Positions 46,474 through 59,400 of a DNA stretch of 64,000 nt are shown in pieces. Source of the DNA: Ancylostoma caninum (taxonomy: Eukaryota > Nematoda > Chromadorea > Rhabditida > Ancylostomatidae); contig JBAJFG010000108.1 of the NCBI GenBank assembly GCA_037903475.1, positions 62,001 to 126,000 on the forward strand. The letters are read 5' to 3'. The notes beneath the pieces are model-generated. The model saw only the letters and a program-made list of their open reading frames with translations, had not been told where the DNA came from and did no database searches. Made by a program: the position numbers and the translations under genes. Numbering within the stretch: position 1 is the stretch's first letter; every line of letters begins with the position of its first letter.

Positions 46474-49248
46474 GGTCGCTCGAACAGGGCACGCACAATT
46501 TTGTCCAGAGAATCCGTCCACTCTGAAATCGCGGACCAATCACTAGCTTTACGGGACATTTATGCCTTTAAGCTCGCAGCAGGTAAAACGTGCCGTACAT
46601 GGATCCAGCAGCTTCCTGTTTTCTTTTTCTTCTCCTTATTTTCGCTTTTTACTCAGAAATGTTTACCATAAGGTTTTCGTGAACTTGCTTTAAATGTCCA
46701 CTTTTATATGCTCTGCTACCTTACTAAACATATTCATCATTATTGTGATTTCCTGTTGTTGCCATTTTATGGTTGATTGAAAATTCGGTTGAGATTATAA
46801 GAACTGAGCTCTGATGCAAAGTAGGTCGCCATGTTTTGCCCTCTCTACAGCCCGAATAGATTATTGCGGTTAAGTGGTTCTCTATCGGTCGAAAGAGTGA
46901 TCGACACTTCCAGTTCCAGTTCAGACTCCGAATCAGTTTCAGTCTGAATTTGAATGCGACAAAAGCTGCCGTTGTACAGTTAATCGGCAGCCTCTTGCAA
47001 TGCTTCTGTCCTCGCCCGCTGCTCCTCTTGGCCAGTAAAGCATGGTGTTGACCCGGTTTTGGTTGGATACGTGGCTGCTGGGTAGAATGCAGGGTTGATT
47101 TTTATTGAGAGATTCGTGTTTATTGATCTGTCCACTTCATTTTCAGGTCCTTTGATTATACCATACTATGCGAGCTTGTGATTATACTATGTATGCAAGC
47201 TTGCATCACAGCAGAAGCGGATTCAAACAGCTGTTGTCTCCTGTTGTCCTCCTTTAGTAATTCTCATAATTATTCTACTCACTATGAGGTATAATTTAAC
47301 CTCCGTACCTTGTATGGGTTGGAAGCCGTTGTTTTCTTTTTTTTTTTTGCTGGAGCTATTCAAAACATTGTCTGGACTTCTCTCTAAATCCAGTATAACG
47401 TTGCATCATGCGAGGCTTGCATTTTCATTGCGGGTTTATTATGCCATACATTTCTTTATAACGCCAAAGACGTGCTTATGCATGGGAAAGTTTGAGTGGC
47501 ATAAGATTTAGTGCCTATTAAATTCCTGCGCCTCTTCAATCTTGTCTAACTGACTATTCTTTTGCGTATACAATTCAGCACTAGGGTTCGACACCTCAGC
47601 AATCTTACCTTATCAACTTTGCAGTCAGCTTGTCCTGTTTTTTCTTTGTACGAAACTGTCATTCAGCGCATTCTCTTTTTCACATCACCCATCAATTTCG
47701 CATCTAGTTTTGGTAATTGACAGTGCGAACTTTTTGACTCTCCTTGTTTGAAATAGTTTGCCGGATTCGTAAACTGTCGCCTAACAGATTCATATTCTGC
47801 CTTTATCATCGCAATTGGTGGTCGATTCTGCTAACGATTGCAGTTCCTTTTTTTTTTAAATTCTGAGCTCTATTTCTATGAGTTTCTTCTTTGTATTCCA
47901 ATTTTATTGGTCCACCTATGACCGACTCATCGTGGTATATCCATTTCAATTCTGTAACCAAATGATTTTATTGCACGGCTCAATCAGGATTAAAGGGCTA
48001 AGCTCGCCTCTGCAAGTGTTGTTTTCTTTGAAGCAATAGCCCTGCATGAGCCAGCCACGACCAAATTGCGGCGGAATACTACTCTTCATCTGCTCATGCC
48101 GTGCATTGCTTTATTGTTATTGAACCAGTCTTATATTAGGTTGGTCCTTAATCGATTTTCGATTTTGAGCATTGGCTCTTATTGATCATAACTTGGCTAA
48201 AAAACGTTAATCGAGGTAGTGACTGTTTGAATCGGTATAGCTGCACCATCTTCCAGCTACAAGGGTATCAAAAAGTTTCAAACTGTATTACTTTGCGTGT
48301 TTTGAGTAGAGGTATGGTTACCCAAGCTTCTTTCTACAAGAGAGATGCCCAATTGTTTGTGTGAATAACCGTAGGAAAGACGATCACCGTGTGTGTCATG
48401 TAAAGAAGATCTCCTGCACCTGACTATGTCAACTTCTGGCGTGGAATTCAATGTTTGGACATGTGATGTCGTGCAAAATCAGAACGACCTTCCCCTTGGT
48501 CAACGAAGAACATACTTCAAGTCATTGTGGGAGCACCAATGAGCACTGATACTTCGGCTAGGCATCAAGACGGGTAATGAACTCACCCGTTGGAATAGCG
48601 CCAGATGGTGACGATAACTCTCTCCTGTATATCTCGGGTTTCCGAATTTGTTTTCAGACCCTGTGATATATACAACCGTCAAAATTCCTCAAAAACGACC
48701 CCGCTATGTTGTGCAAAGTAGGAATCGAGCAAGTAGGAAGTGGTTAACCTCACATCTGTGGTTCAAATGGAGGGTACCCACTTGTCTTTTTTCAGCATTC
48801 TTGTTTCGTCCACGTGGCCAAACACAGGCGTAATGGGCGTATAGGCCGTCCTCGAGAACATGGAGACATCATCAGGTGACAGCTTCCATCAGTGCCTCCA
48901 GAATGCCGTCGTCAAACTCAGATTTACGCCCGAAACTCGGATGAATATTGGGTCTCACACCTCTGAAGCTGGATCACTTGATTATAGATTGACACGAATT
49001 TTTATATTTGATTGCATTTGGAATCAGACCAGAAGAATGAGAATTAATTTTTAGAAAGAGGGAAGAATATGGTCTAAAGTCTGCGCAAAAAGTGAGGTTA
49101 AATATCTTTCTTTGGGTTCTCAAAATAGCCAAAGTTGCCTGTTATTACTTGTTATTTATCCACCTCTGGGTGCCTCAAAAGAAATGAAAGCGGTCAGTAG
49201 GACTAGTACGACCCGAAGAGTGAAAAAGAATAAGTCCTTGAATTGATA

Positions 49249-49295
49249 AAGTCTGAATTCCTTTCGTTCTTCTCGGACGAAAGGAATTCAGACTT
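49249..49295. repeat. Perfect 19-bp hairpin
   Basis: AAGTCTGAATTCCTTTCGT at 49249-49267 pairs perfectly with 49277-49295 across a nine-base loop. TTGAT/ATCAA continue the pairing outside after a one-base offset. No neighbouring gene explains it. Confidence 0.75.
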
Positions 49296-49609
49296 CATCA
49301 AAATAAATTAGCTGATTCTTTGAAAAATTGTTTTTGGCATAGTTCAACCACGAATAAAGTTTGAGATGTAGCGCTCCATGCCCTTCCCCTATCTATGACT
49401 GGTTTGCTATATTAAGGAACTTTTATTCTTCTCCCTCGGAAGAATAACTGCATTCTGCAGGAATTTGCTATGAAAGACCGTTTCTGACAGTTCAAATAAC
49501 TTGTTGATTCGGTGCCGTTTAAATTTCATTTTCTCTTGTATGAAGCTGTGGTCTAATTTTTCTCTTAATTCACCAATTTAGTTGTTTCGAGCGATTTTCA
49601 TCCTGTAGA

Positions 49610-50270
49610 GGATCTTCCCAACCCAAGACAAACCCCTTTTGCAATGGATCTGGTCAGCATCTGGGGTTTGCGCGGTAGTATTGGCGACCACTCCTCGCTT
49701 TTCTGTTCGAACGTAGTGCACTTTTGATGTCACGGGCGGGTTTTGTACTGTCGCTAAGTGTATGCAGATGAATCACTGGGCGCGAAGTGTCTTTGACGAG
49801 GCGTGAGTTCGTAAATGGCTCCATCACAGCGACGACTCGTATTGACGCCGAGTATTTTACGTTCGAATCCGCACATTCCCGACTTTTAATTCATCGAATG
49901 AATCCCAGCTGATTACTGGTTCTGGTTTGAATCGCTGGTGTTTGCTATCCCCCATCGCTATTCAATCTGCACCACCCACAAAGCTCCGCGATAAAGGATA
50001 TTTCGACAGCATTCGCATGCAATTTCTCCGCGCTGCATGGATTTGAACGTCGTTTACAATAACCAGTGGGGTGTTCGACCACATGCGCGTCGCCGCCGCC
50101 GCATGGTAATGAAACATGAAAGGTCGTTGACCGACCGCCCTACTTCTCTATCCACCGCTACTGTTATGCGGATTTCTGCAGATATTAGCGAGCGCTCCTA
50201 AGCTGCTATCTCACCTCTCGCTTAAGCTGTTGCTGGCCGCTCGCCGTCTTATGTTAATCCTTTGCGCCGG
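49610..50270. promoter_or_regulatory. GC-richer block, possible promoter/enhancer
   Basis: It stands out from the T-rich surroundings by GC content and CpG-containing words (GCGCGAAGTG, CGCGTCGCCGCCGCCGC). It has no usable frame and no tRNA fold, although GTTCGAATCC near 49862 resembles a B-box. A regulatory role is a guess from composition alone. Confidence 0.25.
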
Positions 50271-53200
50271 TGAGCTGCATGAATGAACGCATAGTTCAAG
50301 GTTATTTGGCTAAGGTCTGCGCACCTGACTGCGTGGGTTGTGCGTTTCATGTACATGTTTTTCGATACTTTATCAGGTGGTTAGTCCTTGATTTGCTCTG
50401 TTTTGCGCACAGTGTTCATGTCCTGGAATTCCAAACTCGTTCTTACTCTTTTTGCAGTTGTTCTTCTGCTTCGAATTTGTCCACTTTGAAATGGGGGTCA
50501 AGTGCAAACCGCAAACTACTTTTAATACCAACAATGTTGAATTTGCAGCCTTTTCCACAGCCATGTTAAACATCTTCTTGTATTATTGTTGGTCTTCCCT
50601 CTTTTATTGTGTTCACATATAAGCATTCCCTCTCACTTCATTGATTTCACTTCATTTGTTTTCCTTTTTTATGCCTTAAATTTGATTTTTGTCATGGTTT
50701 TAATATTCCGAAATCCATGCTTTTTAAGATACTTATTTCCCACTGTGCCATGCACTTTTGTTTTATTAGTTTTTTTTGCATGGTGGGTCTTTACGAAAGT
50801 AATTTTTAGGTTTATCGCTCTTTTATCTGCTCTATTTCACCCTTCAGTGCCTGTCGTTCTCCATTCTTTTCAAAGTCACATGTGAAAATGCAAAATAAGA
50901 ATAACTGAGACAATCGCGATTATTACACAAGAGCAAATGCTGTGAGCTCATGCTTCTATGGTATTGCCGTTACCCTTACACTAGGGTGGCAGTTCCGGTT
51001 CTCTTACTTTTTATCCTTCTCCCCCCCCCCCCTCACCACCCACCAGCTCACTCTGTTTGTCTTTACTTATTCCTTCTGTTGCCTACTTATTATGTATTTA
51101 ATCTGCGCTTGATAGATGAGAATACATTGATTCCACCTGTAATTTTGGTAGATATATCATAAGGTTTCAAAGCGCTTGAAGCTGAACTTTCTTGTCCTTC
51201 GTCCGAACTGCTCTACCTACGACTACTAGTCCTCGTACCCCCTTCGCCAATGCTTACTAAGCTCTTCTATTAGACTGTTTCTGTTCAGCTCAATTTTGCC
51301 ACGGATTTATAAAATTTCCTTTATAACATTTAAGCATTTAAGTGAAAATTATTTTTTTCAAAAAACACCTATTTGAGGTGCATGACCTTTTGGTAGACGT
51401 TGCCCATAGGGTGTGATTGTTTGTTGTTACCTTGTTGTACTTTCGTTGTTTTAGACATAGTAGGCTTAGATCAAACGTCATACCAAGTCTTCATTTACTT
51501 GAGGGCTCATTTTTTTTTAAAATGTTGATAGATGTGGCGAAACATCCGTCGAACACCACGTTATAACCTTGATCAGTGCCACTTCTCCTAGTTTTTCTCG
51601 AGAAAAAAGGTGGGCTGTTACAGTTCCTATCACTAGTGCTTAGACAGATTTTCGAAAGTTTTAGGGGGCTTATCATAGCAATTTTATGAAAAACCCCTGT
51701 TATTCTGAAGTTTGTCCTACTATTAAAAACACAAGGTTTGTAGAATTTTCCTTCCCTCGTTTCCTCCTTCTCAATAGTTTTAATCCTATGCTAATCTTTA
51801 CGATCGTCTCTGCTGTTGAAGCAACAGTTATGGGTCATCGTCATGGACATTTTCCCACACTTGTGTATGCTAATTGTAAGCGATGCGTTAAACACCACGA
51901 TTTGGACAGGACCTTATTGACGGCCAGAGCGGCGAGCTGTTCTTCTCCGGGGTTACGCAAACAACGGGCAAGAGTCGAGTTTGCATCGCTGACCAGCCGA
52001 CAGCAATGGAGAATACTAGCGAATTTTCGTGCATATGTTCCGTTTGGCGTTTTTTTGTTATTTTGAGTCCTGGTGGAAGTGAAATATTGTTGTTATGGTT
52101 GGTTAATCGCTCCCAGTGACCGGGGTGAGTCGCTGCACTCTCCGTCTAAGGAGCTTCGACCGCGCGAGCGCGCCTTTGCTTTCCTTTTGTTCTTTCGCCG
52201 TCACCCCCGTCCTCCTACGCTACGTCATTTTTTTTTCTCTCCTGTCGAATAGTATGGAGTTTTCGGTCTCATACAACAGCATTGATGAGCAATATTGAAC
52301 GACATCAAGTAACTTCAGGCGCTTCAGAGCGAGATTCCTGCAGAAATTCTGACGCACTCAAATTTCACAACTTGAAATTTGTATTTTCATTGAACTCCTT
52401 GCGCGAGGTAGTTATTTTTCCCTTCTTGCAAATTTCCAGATGCTTTGGATTCTTCGGGTAGACTACTGGACGATAAAAAGCCACATTTTTTGTGCTCGTT
52501 TTGCAGCTGATAGTGAATGTTTTGCTGTACTCGCTCGATAACATTACTTTTTTCTCCTGGGCACAAAATAGTTTTTTTTTGACTGCCTACTGAGTTATGG
52601 GCCAATGTTATCGATCGACGAACTCTCGGCCAGAAGTTTTTTTTATGGGAATTATGGCCGCTGGAGCTTGCCCAGACTTATGCTGTGCTCTGAGACCGCC
52701 AATGCTATGTTCCAACATTTTGCCAGATGCTTCCTCGAATTTTTCACGAACCCCAGGGAACTCGGCTCAGTTTCATGCTTGTTAATGTTCGCACGAATTC
52801 CACGGCCACACTTTTCTAGCAATCGACGCTGCTCGTGCATTTGTATATTCAGACGGTGTCCACAAATGTTAGCGCTCACCACTTTTTATGCTTCATGGAT
52901 TCCAGAGCGGCTCCCGTGCGTCTCCCTATCGCGGATTGGATTTTCTTGAGAATACCACCTAATGTCCTGGAGCTCTTCCTGAGCAATCCATTTTCACTGA
53001 GATTTCTACCCACTACGTTCCAGATGCTTTGTCTCCGAATTATTTTTTTTAATGTATGGTATTCTGCATTGTTGACACAATGTCATTTGCGTACCATCTT
53101 TCCTATTGAACATGTATTCCATCGATTCCTGCGCACTATGAACGAAAATGCTGTTGTTTTCTTCTTAAAATGAGATTAATGGACAAATGCCGCTTGGTGG

Positions 53201-56200
53201 TTTTTGAAATGTTGACGCAGAGCTTGCAGATGTGCCGTTCAGCAAATCTGCCATGAAATGCCTTGAATAAATTTGACTTTGGGATTTCTCTGAGTAGGGC
53301 AAAGATTCTGGAACTTGTTTTCATAGTCCGATGTGACATGTGTTCAATATGTTCAATAGTTGGAACACTAGCCGTGCTCCGCGGCAGTGCAACAGCTTCA
53401 TTCGTTTTTTTTTTACTCGTTACGAAAATGCTTCTAAAACCTGCACTGTTTTTTCCCTGAAAACTGCTCAAGCACTGTGGGACAATGAAATGTTAGAGGG
53501 GTCATTTTATTCTTCCTGAACGCATTTATTTTCCATATTAATTTTTCACCGATTTCTCATAAATTCATTTCTTTAATTCATAATTGATTTTCGTGTTCAT
53601 CGCTTCCTTTCCATGCCAAATGGAAAAAATCCCCAGTCCCATATATGTACGTATCTTTAAACGGATTGTTCTTTAGCTAGATCACTGAAACTACTAGTCA
53701 AATAAATCCACAGTTTCAACAGGATCATACAGTTTTTCGTTTTTACCTGATTGTAATAGAATTTTTCTTACTATCATTGGATGGTCTTCGAATCTTGACG
53801 TGTTTGGACATAAAAATTTCCAAAAAAATGCTATTGCTATGGAATGGTCAACTGCTGATCAGTGTCTAAATCCTAATTTGAGTAGTTCTCAGTGTCTCGA
53901 GAATACTGCTGCGGAAATTTCTCAGCTGCCTTTTCGCAGTGGTTCAATAGTTGCCGCCAATTTCAGCAATTTTAACACATTTTAATGCATCCTACAAATC
54001 CTCTTACCAAAATAAAAAAGGCCACCCGTCACAGTGCATCCTCATCGATCAAAGTTTTAGAGGAATACTTATACAATTTGATCGTCGCTGAAATAATACA
54101 TCACCATATTCCCAGCTGAAACATAAGGAACCCCTTTTCTTTTCCAATTTGTCCACATTGCCTTATCACGAAAGCATTCGGCGTTTCAAATTTCCGTTGC
54201 CGAATGAAGTTGACAATAAAGTTCTGATTATTCACTGTGAGTTCGGCTTATAATTCAACCTTTTTTTCTGGAATATTTTCCCAATTCAAACCGTTTTCCT
54301 ACTTAGAACAAGGAAAATTGCGTGTTTTCGTAATTGTTATGCACATGACCAACGTACTCGTCTTCTTCGAATCTTGTGCATGGGAATTCATCTCGGAAGG
54401 GGTGAAAAGGTTGGCGGTATTCAGGCATTTGGCCTTTCCATGTTCCTCGCTTCCATGCAAAAACACTGTCACTAATCAGATGTCCATTACGCCATTTCTT
54501 ATCTTGTCGTTTTCGATCTTTTACTAATGTGTTTTGAAAGATTTGTTCGCAACCGTCAACTTCTAGCACTGTTCGTATCCCAGCCCCTTCTCCATGCTTT
54601 TCTGTAACGCCTCTATATGCAGAAGACCATTTCTTAATCTGTCATCGACATTATGATCGCTCCTACCTCTAATCTTATAGTGAAACATTAGAACTCTGCA
54701 ATTTTTCTATCCTCTCTCCCTTTCCCTCCTTCCTTGCTCCCTTCCTTCTATTCATCTTTGGCATTTCTTCATCTTCTGGCTATAGGTGTCTTCTTGCCGT
54801 TTTTCTCTATCACAAATTCAGTTAGGTTGAAATTAGAAGTGGTAAACCATGTGCATATTGCTGCACACATTAACCATAAGACACTGTTAATTAGTTTCAT
54901 GGGCAACTTCTGCAATAGCAACCAAGGCTTTATTTCTTCACAGTAAAACATCGATCTTACTCAGGCAAAGGTTTGGAAGTACCGCAGCAGAAAACCAGAA
55001 GACCCACCAGGTAACCTGTGGATGTTCTGTTGTTCGCAATCCGTTTCGCTTTCCTGCTGCTTTTCTTCTGCGTTCCTTCCGAATGCGGTCTACAATCTTT
55101 CGGAAGAACCGCAGCAGAAACATTCTGGTGCGGTCCTTTCGAAACATTCTCTATACAAATCCATTCCGCTTCGGTCCTTTCGAATAATGTTTGTCTCTGC
55201 AACTCTCGCTTGTTAACCACACGATCGAAATTTCTTTCTGCTGCAGCCCTTCCGACATTTTGTTTGAATATTGGGGTGTTCAGAAAGTTTATTTAGAGGA
55301 TCCAAGTCTCCACATTAACTTCCCCACAAGAAAAAAATTATGCCCTCTTCTTCTGTATAATGTTGCTTCTCATCGTTTGGCGTAATTTTTCTGTTTATTT
55401 TTTTTTGCGGATTATTTCGAAATATGGCACCGTATTCAATTTTTGGAATTCTGAATTGCTGGCCACGTGAGTTCGCTGGATCCATTCCGGTAACTTTCGT
55501 ACATAACTTGTTTTATATGTGCTCTAACAAACCAGTTTTTTTTGGATATCTAATTTGAACAGTCATCCACAAGTGCTCCGATATTTTAATTTTTCCCTGA
55601 AGCAAGATTGAGAACGAGCTTTTTGGGTTTAAAGCTGTACGACAATCCCTCGCCAGGATTCATGAATGAATAGCCAGGCGAGACCAGGTTAGCAAATCCA
55701 ACTTTTACGCTCTGCGCCTCCCTGCACTACGTAGTCTATATCATAACCAACAACGCTAACTGTTATAAGTTTGCTTGAGTTCCGTTTTAGGAATCCCAGC
55801 CCTGACGGAGATCATCCAACTTAGCTATTAGTGGAAAAGATCGAAACTGTTCTTATGTCTGTTGCACCGGGTGAAGCCTTGTCTACAGAGGGAGGATGCT
55901 CGTTAAAACTTCTTGAGGCCCAAGTTTTTTTCTCCCTTTCATTTGCTTGGAACCCTGGATGGTTTTGTCAGTGTTCGTTCACCTACAGTACAAGCCAGTT
56001 GCGTACAAAAATCTTAAAATAGATGTTTTCGATGAAGTTTCGTCTATTGGAGTTATTCTGTTGGTCGCGATCACCAACCACATTTTACATGTGATAGTCA
56101 TTTTCCCTCTGGAATTGGTTTTTTTTTTCATTTTGCACAGTAACCCTAATGTAACCATCGGCCTAGAAATAGCTCTTTGTACAATTGTAGGAGAGTCTGC

Positions 56201-56484
56201 GAGGTATCTAGCTACCGCAATTCTACAGAAAGGCTTTATGATGCAAAATGGGTGTATATTTGCAAGCAGCAAAACAAAGTTCTAAATCTATCTTTTTTTC
56301 CTCAGGGCTCTAAGCATAAATTTTCTGAACATTCTAATTTTCCACCTATACAAAATCGAATGTTCGAATATCGATTACTTCTTATACATCACTCGGTCAA
56401 CACACCAGTTCACACTGTGCAAATCGTAACTTGCAGAATAACTATTTGTTTGCTTTTCCCACATACCACATAGACGTTTTGCAG

Positions 56485-59400
56485 ATGTTTTTTCGCAAGA
56501 AAGAGAAAGAGGAAGTGCCGGTGATAGGCGGCCATAAGCAAAGGCCACCTGTACCGCCAAAGCGAACGATTCTGCCTAATTCAAACAAAACGAATCAAAC
56601 GGAATGGAACCACAAATTGGAATCGACGGATGAGCATGCGTCAATCTACGATACGCCGAAACCGCCGAAGTTCACCATAGCTGGCGGAGATTCCGATGAG
56701 GCCAGCACGGCTAGGGGTGGGTGAACAGGCTTCCTTGTGATGATTTTCTATTTTTTTTGTTTTATGGTTGGTAGAAGATATCTAACTCTTACTTGTCTTT
56801 GTAAGGAATTTGGACATTAGAGAAGCAGGCCATCGCGCACAGTTAGGTGGAAAATCTGTAATAAAAATTTATTTGAAGATGACGTAGGCTCGCTTGGTTG
56901 GTGAAACATTATGAACTCATTACAATACATTACGTAAAATATGCTAGTATTTCTTTACCCGTAAGACCACCACCATGGAAAACGTCTCCAGCATTGGTTT
57001 TTCTGCTTACCACCATGGGATTTTTTGATGTCATTGTGAGCACGACTCAAAAGAACCCTGATATCTCTCTGTTCAAGCGTACGACAACAACCTAAATTTT
57101 TTGAAACTTTTTCTTTTCTAGTGAATGAATTTTTCACATCTCTCATTATTTGAAATATGTCGCTAAATACCATCGAAGCAGATGAGCCTCATTTTTGTCA
57201 AGATTTCTTCTACATAGCAATAATTTTCTATGAGTTAATGACACAGCTTGCAGAACCTATAAGTAAACGCGGAGTTCGCTTTATAGCAGTTATTTTAGAA
57301 CATCAATTGTTCGGTCAGTGCTTATCATGGTGGCCATGTTCGAAACAAGATAAGAGCCACTCATACCTTTTTTGTACGAGCGGCGCATGACATCGAGGCG
57401 AATCCGATGAATCACCGCTATTTCTTTTGGGTTTTGCCTTGCAATTCAGCTGCAGGAGGTGCGGGATATACGAATTCATGTCCAATGTGTTAGAGATCTT
57501 TTTGTCAAGACATGGATCTCAGTAATTTCTCTACAAACCTATTTATTCTTGTTTGGATCAGTTCATTCAGCCGCCGATGTTTGACTTTAACATCTTCCAC
57601 TTTTTGCACAAGTTTGTTCTTGATGTTTTGGAATGCGTGTCTTTTTATAAATTTATTTTTCCTTGCACTGTACCCAAATCTCTCATCTCTCCGATCGAAT
57701 TTCGGGCGTTCTTGAAGTTTCGCATCCGGGATTTCTGGAAAATGTGGAACCATAGTTTCCTATTAAATATCATGGCCATGACAAAATCTAATGTCATTTT
57801 TTTCATTTTTCAATGGTGATTCATATAGAACGTCATTTGTTTGCGAGGTCTCAAAAAATTATCTCTGTTTGTTTCCCATATTTCTAATGTTTCTAACATC
57901 AACTGATTCTACGAATTATGTAAGCACTGCTGCCCGCTTCAAAGTCAGCTAAATGTCTCTTTCCTTCAGCTCCTGGGAAAAAATGGAAGGTTTGTGCCAC
58001 TTTCATGAGCATGTTATAGGATTGTGAAAGATGGCACATCTGTAAAGGCGACTTCTATTTTTAAGGTTCCTCCAAGGAAAACGATGAGCCATTATCACCT
58101 GTACGTGGATTTGGTTCACCGAAAGATTTTAATATTCAGGTTGGTTAAACGTAATTTTTGAGACGATACTTAGTTTCGTTGTTGTTTATTTACCTGCCAG
58201 TGTCCAGTTGTCTCAGATATTCGACAAATTTGAATATATTTTTAGGGCCTGGCGCTGCCAGCGTTAGCCGTTGTCCAGGTCAAAGTCAGGACGCTTACAT
58301 TGCAGAAGAGTGTCACAGGTACACTTACTTACATGTACAGGGTGCAGCTCGCGGATAGGAACTTTTCTTGATATCTCATGTGAAAACAATCCAACCAAAG
58401 CGATTTTTGTTATGATAACGCTAATTAGGGAACTCAAAAATATATTACGACTGATACCCAAAGTGAGTAGTTGTAGAGTCATTGCAAGCCTACAAGCACC
58501 TTGCCGAATTCTTGAAAAGGCCGCGATGTATCTGACAGCGATTTTACCAGAAAAATGGATCTGCGAGAGTTTTGGAGGGTAGAGAGATTCTATAAATTTA
58601 GATAGGATACGTTTCTCGGCTATACCTTCTTTCCCTGAGAACTGGGGTACAGTTGTCTGCCCATTGTCAAAAGTGGTTCTGTCTTTGTAGCCTGGCATTC
58701 CTGTCTCGAAACTTATGGAGACGTTAGGTGCAGGGAGTAACTGCGATGGGAGACTCGAATATTAGGCAAAGTGAGATTCGCGGTTCTTCGATGAGGCAGA
58801 AAAATGAAATCAAAATTTCTTGTTCGAGAACATTAGCCAAACCCTGTACTACTAGTAAGGAGTGGAACTATAAGTGCGTGCGGCCTTTTCCATCATAATC
58901 AACGTGCCATTGAAAAACAATGCTCAACTTTTGAGGATACCCTAAGGAACAGTTTCTTGCAAACTCAAGGGTACAGAAATTGTTTAACAAACTTCGATTT
59001 CGTTCTTCAAATTTTTTTTTGGGAACTGTCGATTGAAATCATGAAGTTGTGAAAAAAGCTGCCATCAAACAAATCCTTTTTAACTGTAACTGGAATACAA
59101 ACTTACTTTAAAAAATTATATCGAATGAGGGGAGGGTAAACTGCGGAAGCACATGCCAGAAAATCCCTACTGCTCAGCAAGAAAGAGCAACGTAAACCTC
59201 GAAATGCGCTTACCTACATAGAGACGATGGTATTGTTTCCGCGGTAAAGCATGGAAGAATTGGTCATGTTGGAGGTGCTAAATTCTTACGAGACGAGTAC
59301 GGCAGATTTTTTGTCCACAAAATTTGGGCTTCCTACACCAGCCTTTCCACCATGTTCTTATCAAAACAACGACTACAAGAAATTCTCCACGATCAGATGC

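Larger units (their letters stand above)
44513..56484. other. 12-kb stretch without a supported gene
   Basis: The plus strand is strikingly T-rich, as in sense-strand introns, so this may be leader or intron sequence of the myosin gene or plain intergenic DNA. It holds a TGCATCATT MITE (45325-45440) and hairpins at 45108-45143, 46435-46473 and 49249-49295. A GC-richer block lies at 49610-50270 and a C-run at 51021-51034. Minus-strand frames of 60-110 codons occur but have no joining splice phases or recognisable motifs. Confidence 0.4.

Noticed and set aside
48134..48150. TTAGGTTGGTCC, resembling a mariner terminal repeat
   Set aside because: No matching inverted end and no transposase-like frame were found nearby.
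49855..49880. GTTCGAATCC, a B-box-like word suggesting a tRNA gene
   Set aside because: There is no A-box at the right distance and no acceptor stem.
55018..55296. Plus-strand frame starting MDVLLFAIRFAFLLLFFC, like a signal peptide
   Set aside because: T-rich sequence gives Phe/Leu runs by chance, and no cleavage region followed by a compatible exon was found.
57970..57991. Candidate mini-exon APGKKWK in the first myosin intron
   Set aside because: It enters in phase 1 but leaves in phase 0, while the next conserved exon at 58066 needs phase 1; direct joining of 56716 to 58066 works.
45939..58698. A possible minus-strand gene made of K-rich frames near 46.0-46.4, 52.4-53.5, 54.3-54.6, 55.0-55.3, 57.5-57.8 and 58.3-58.7 kb
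   Set aside because: The pieces have no recognisable motif and do not join in phase. They lie antisense to T-rich intron-like DNA, which yields K/N-rich frames by composition.
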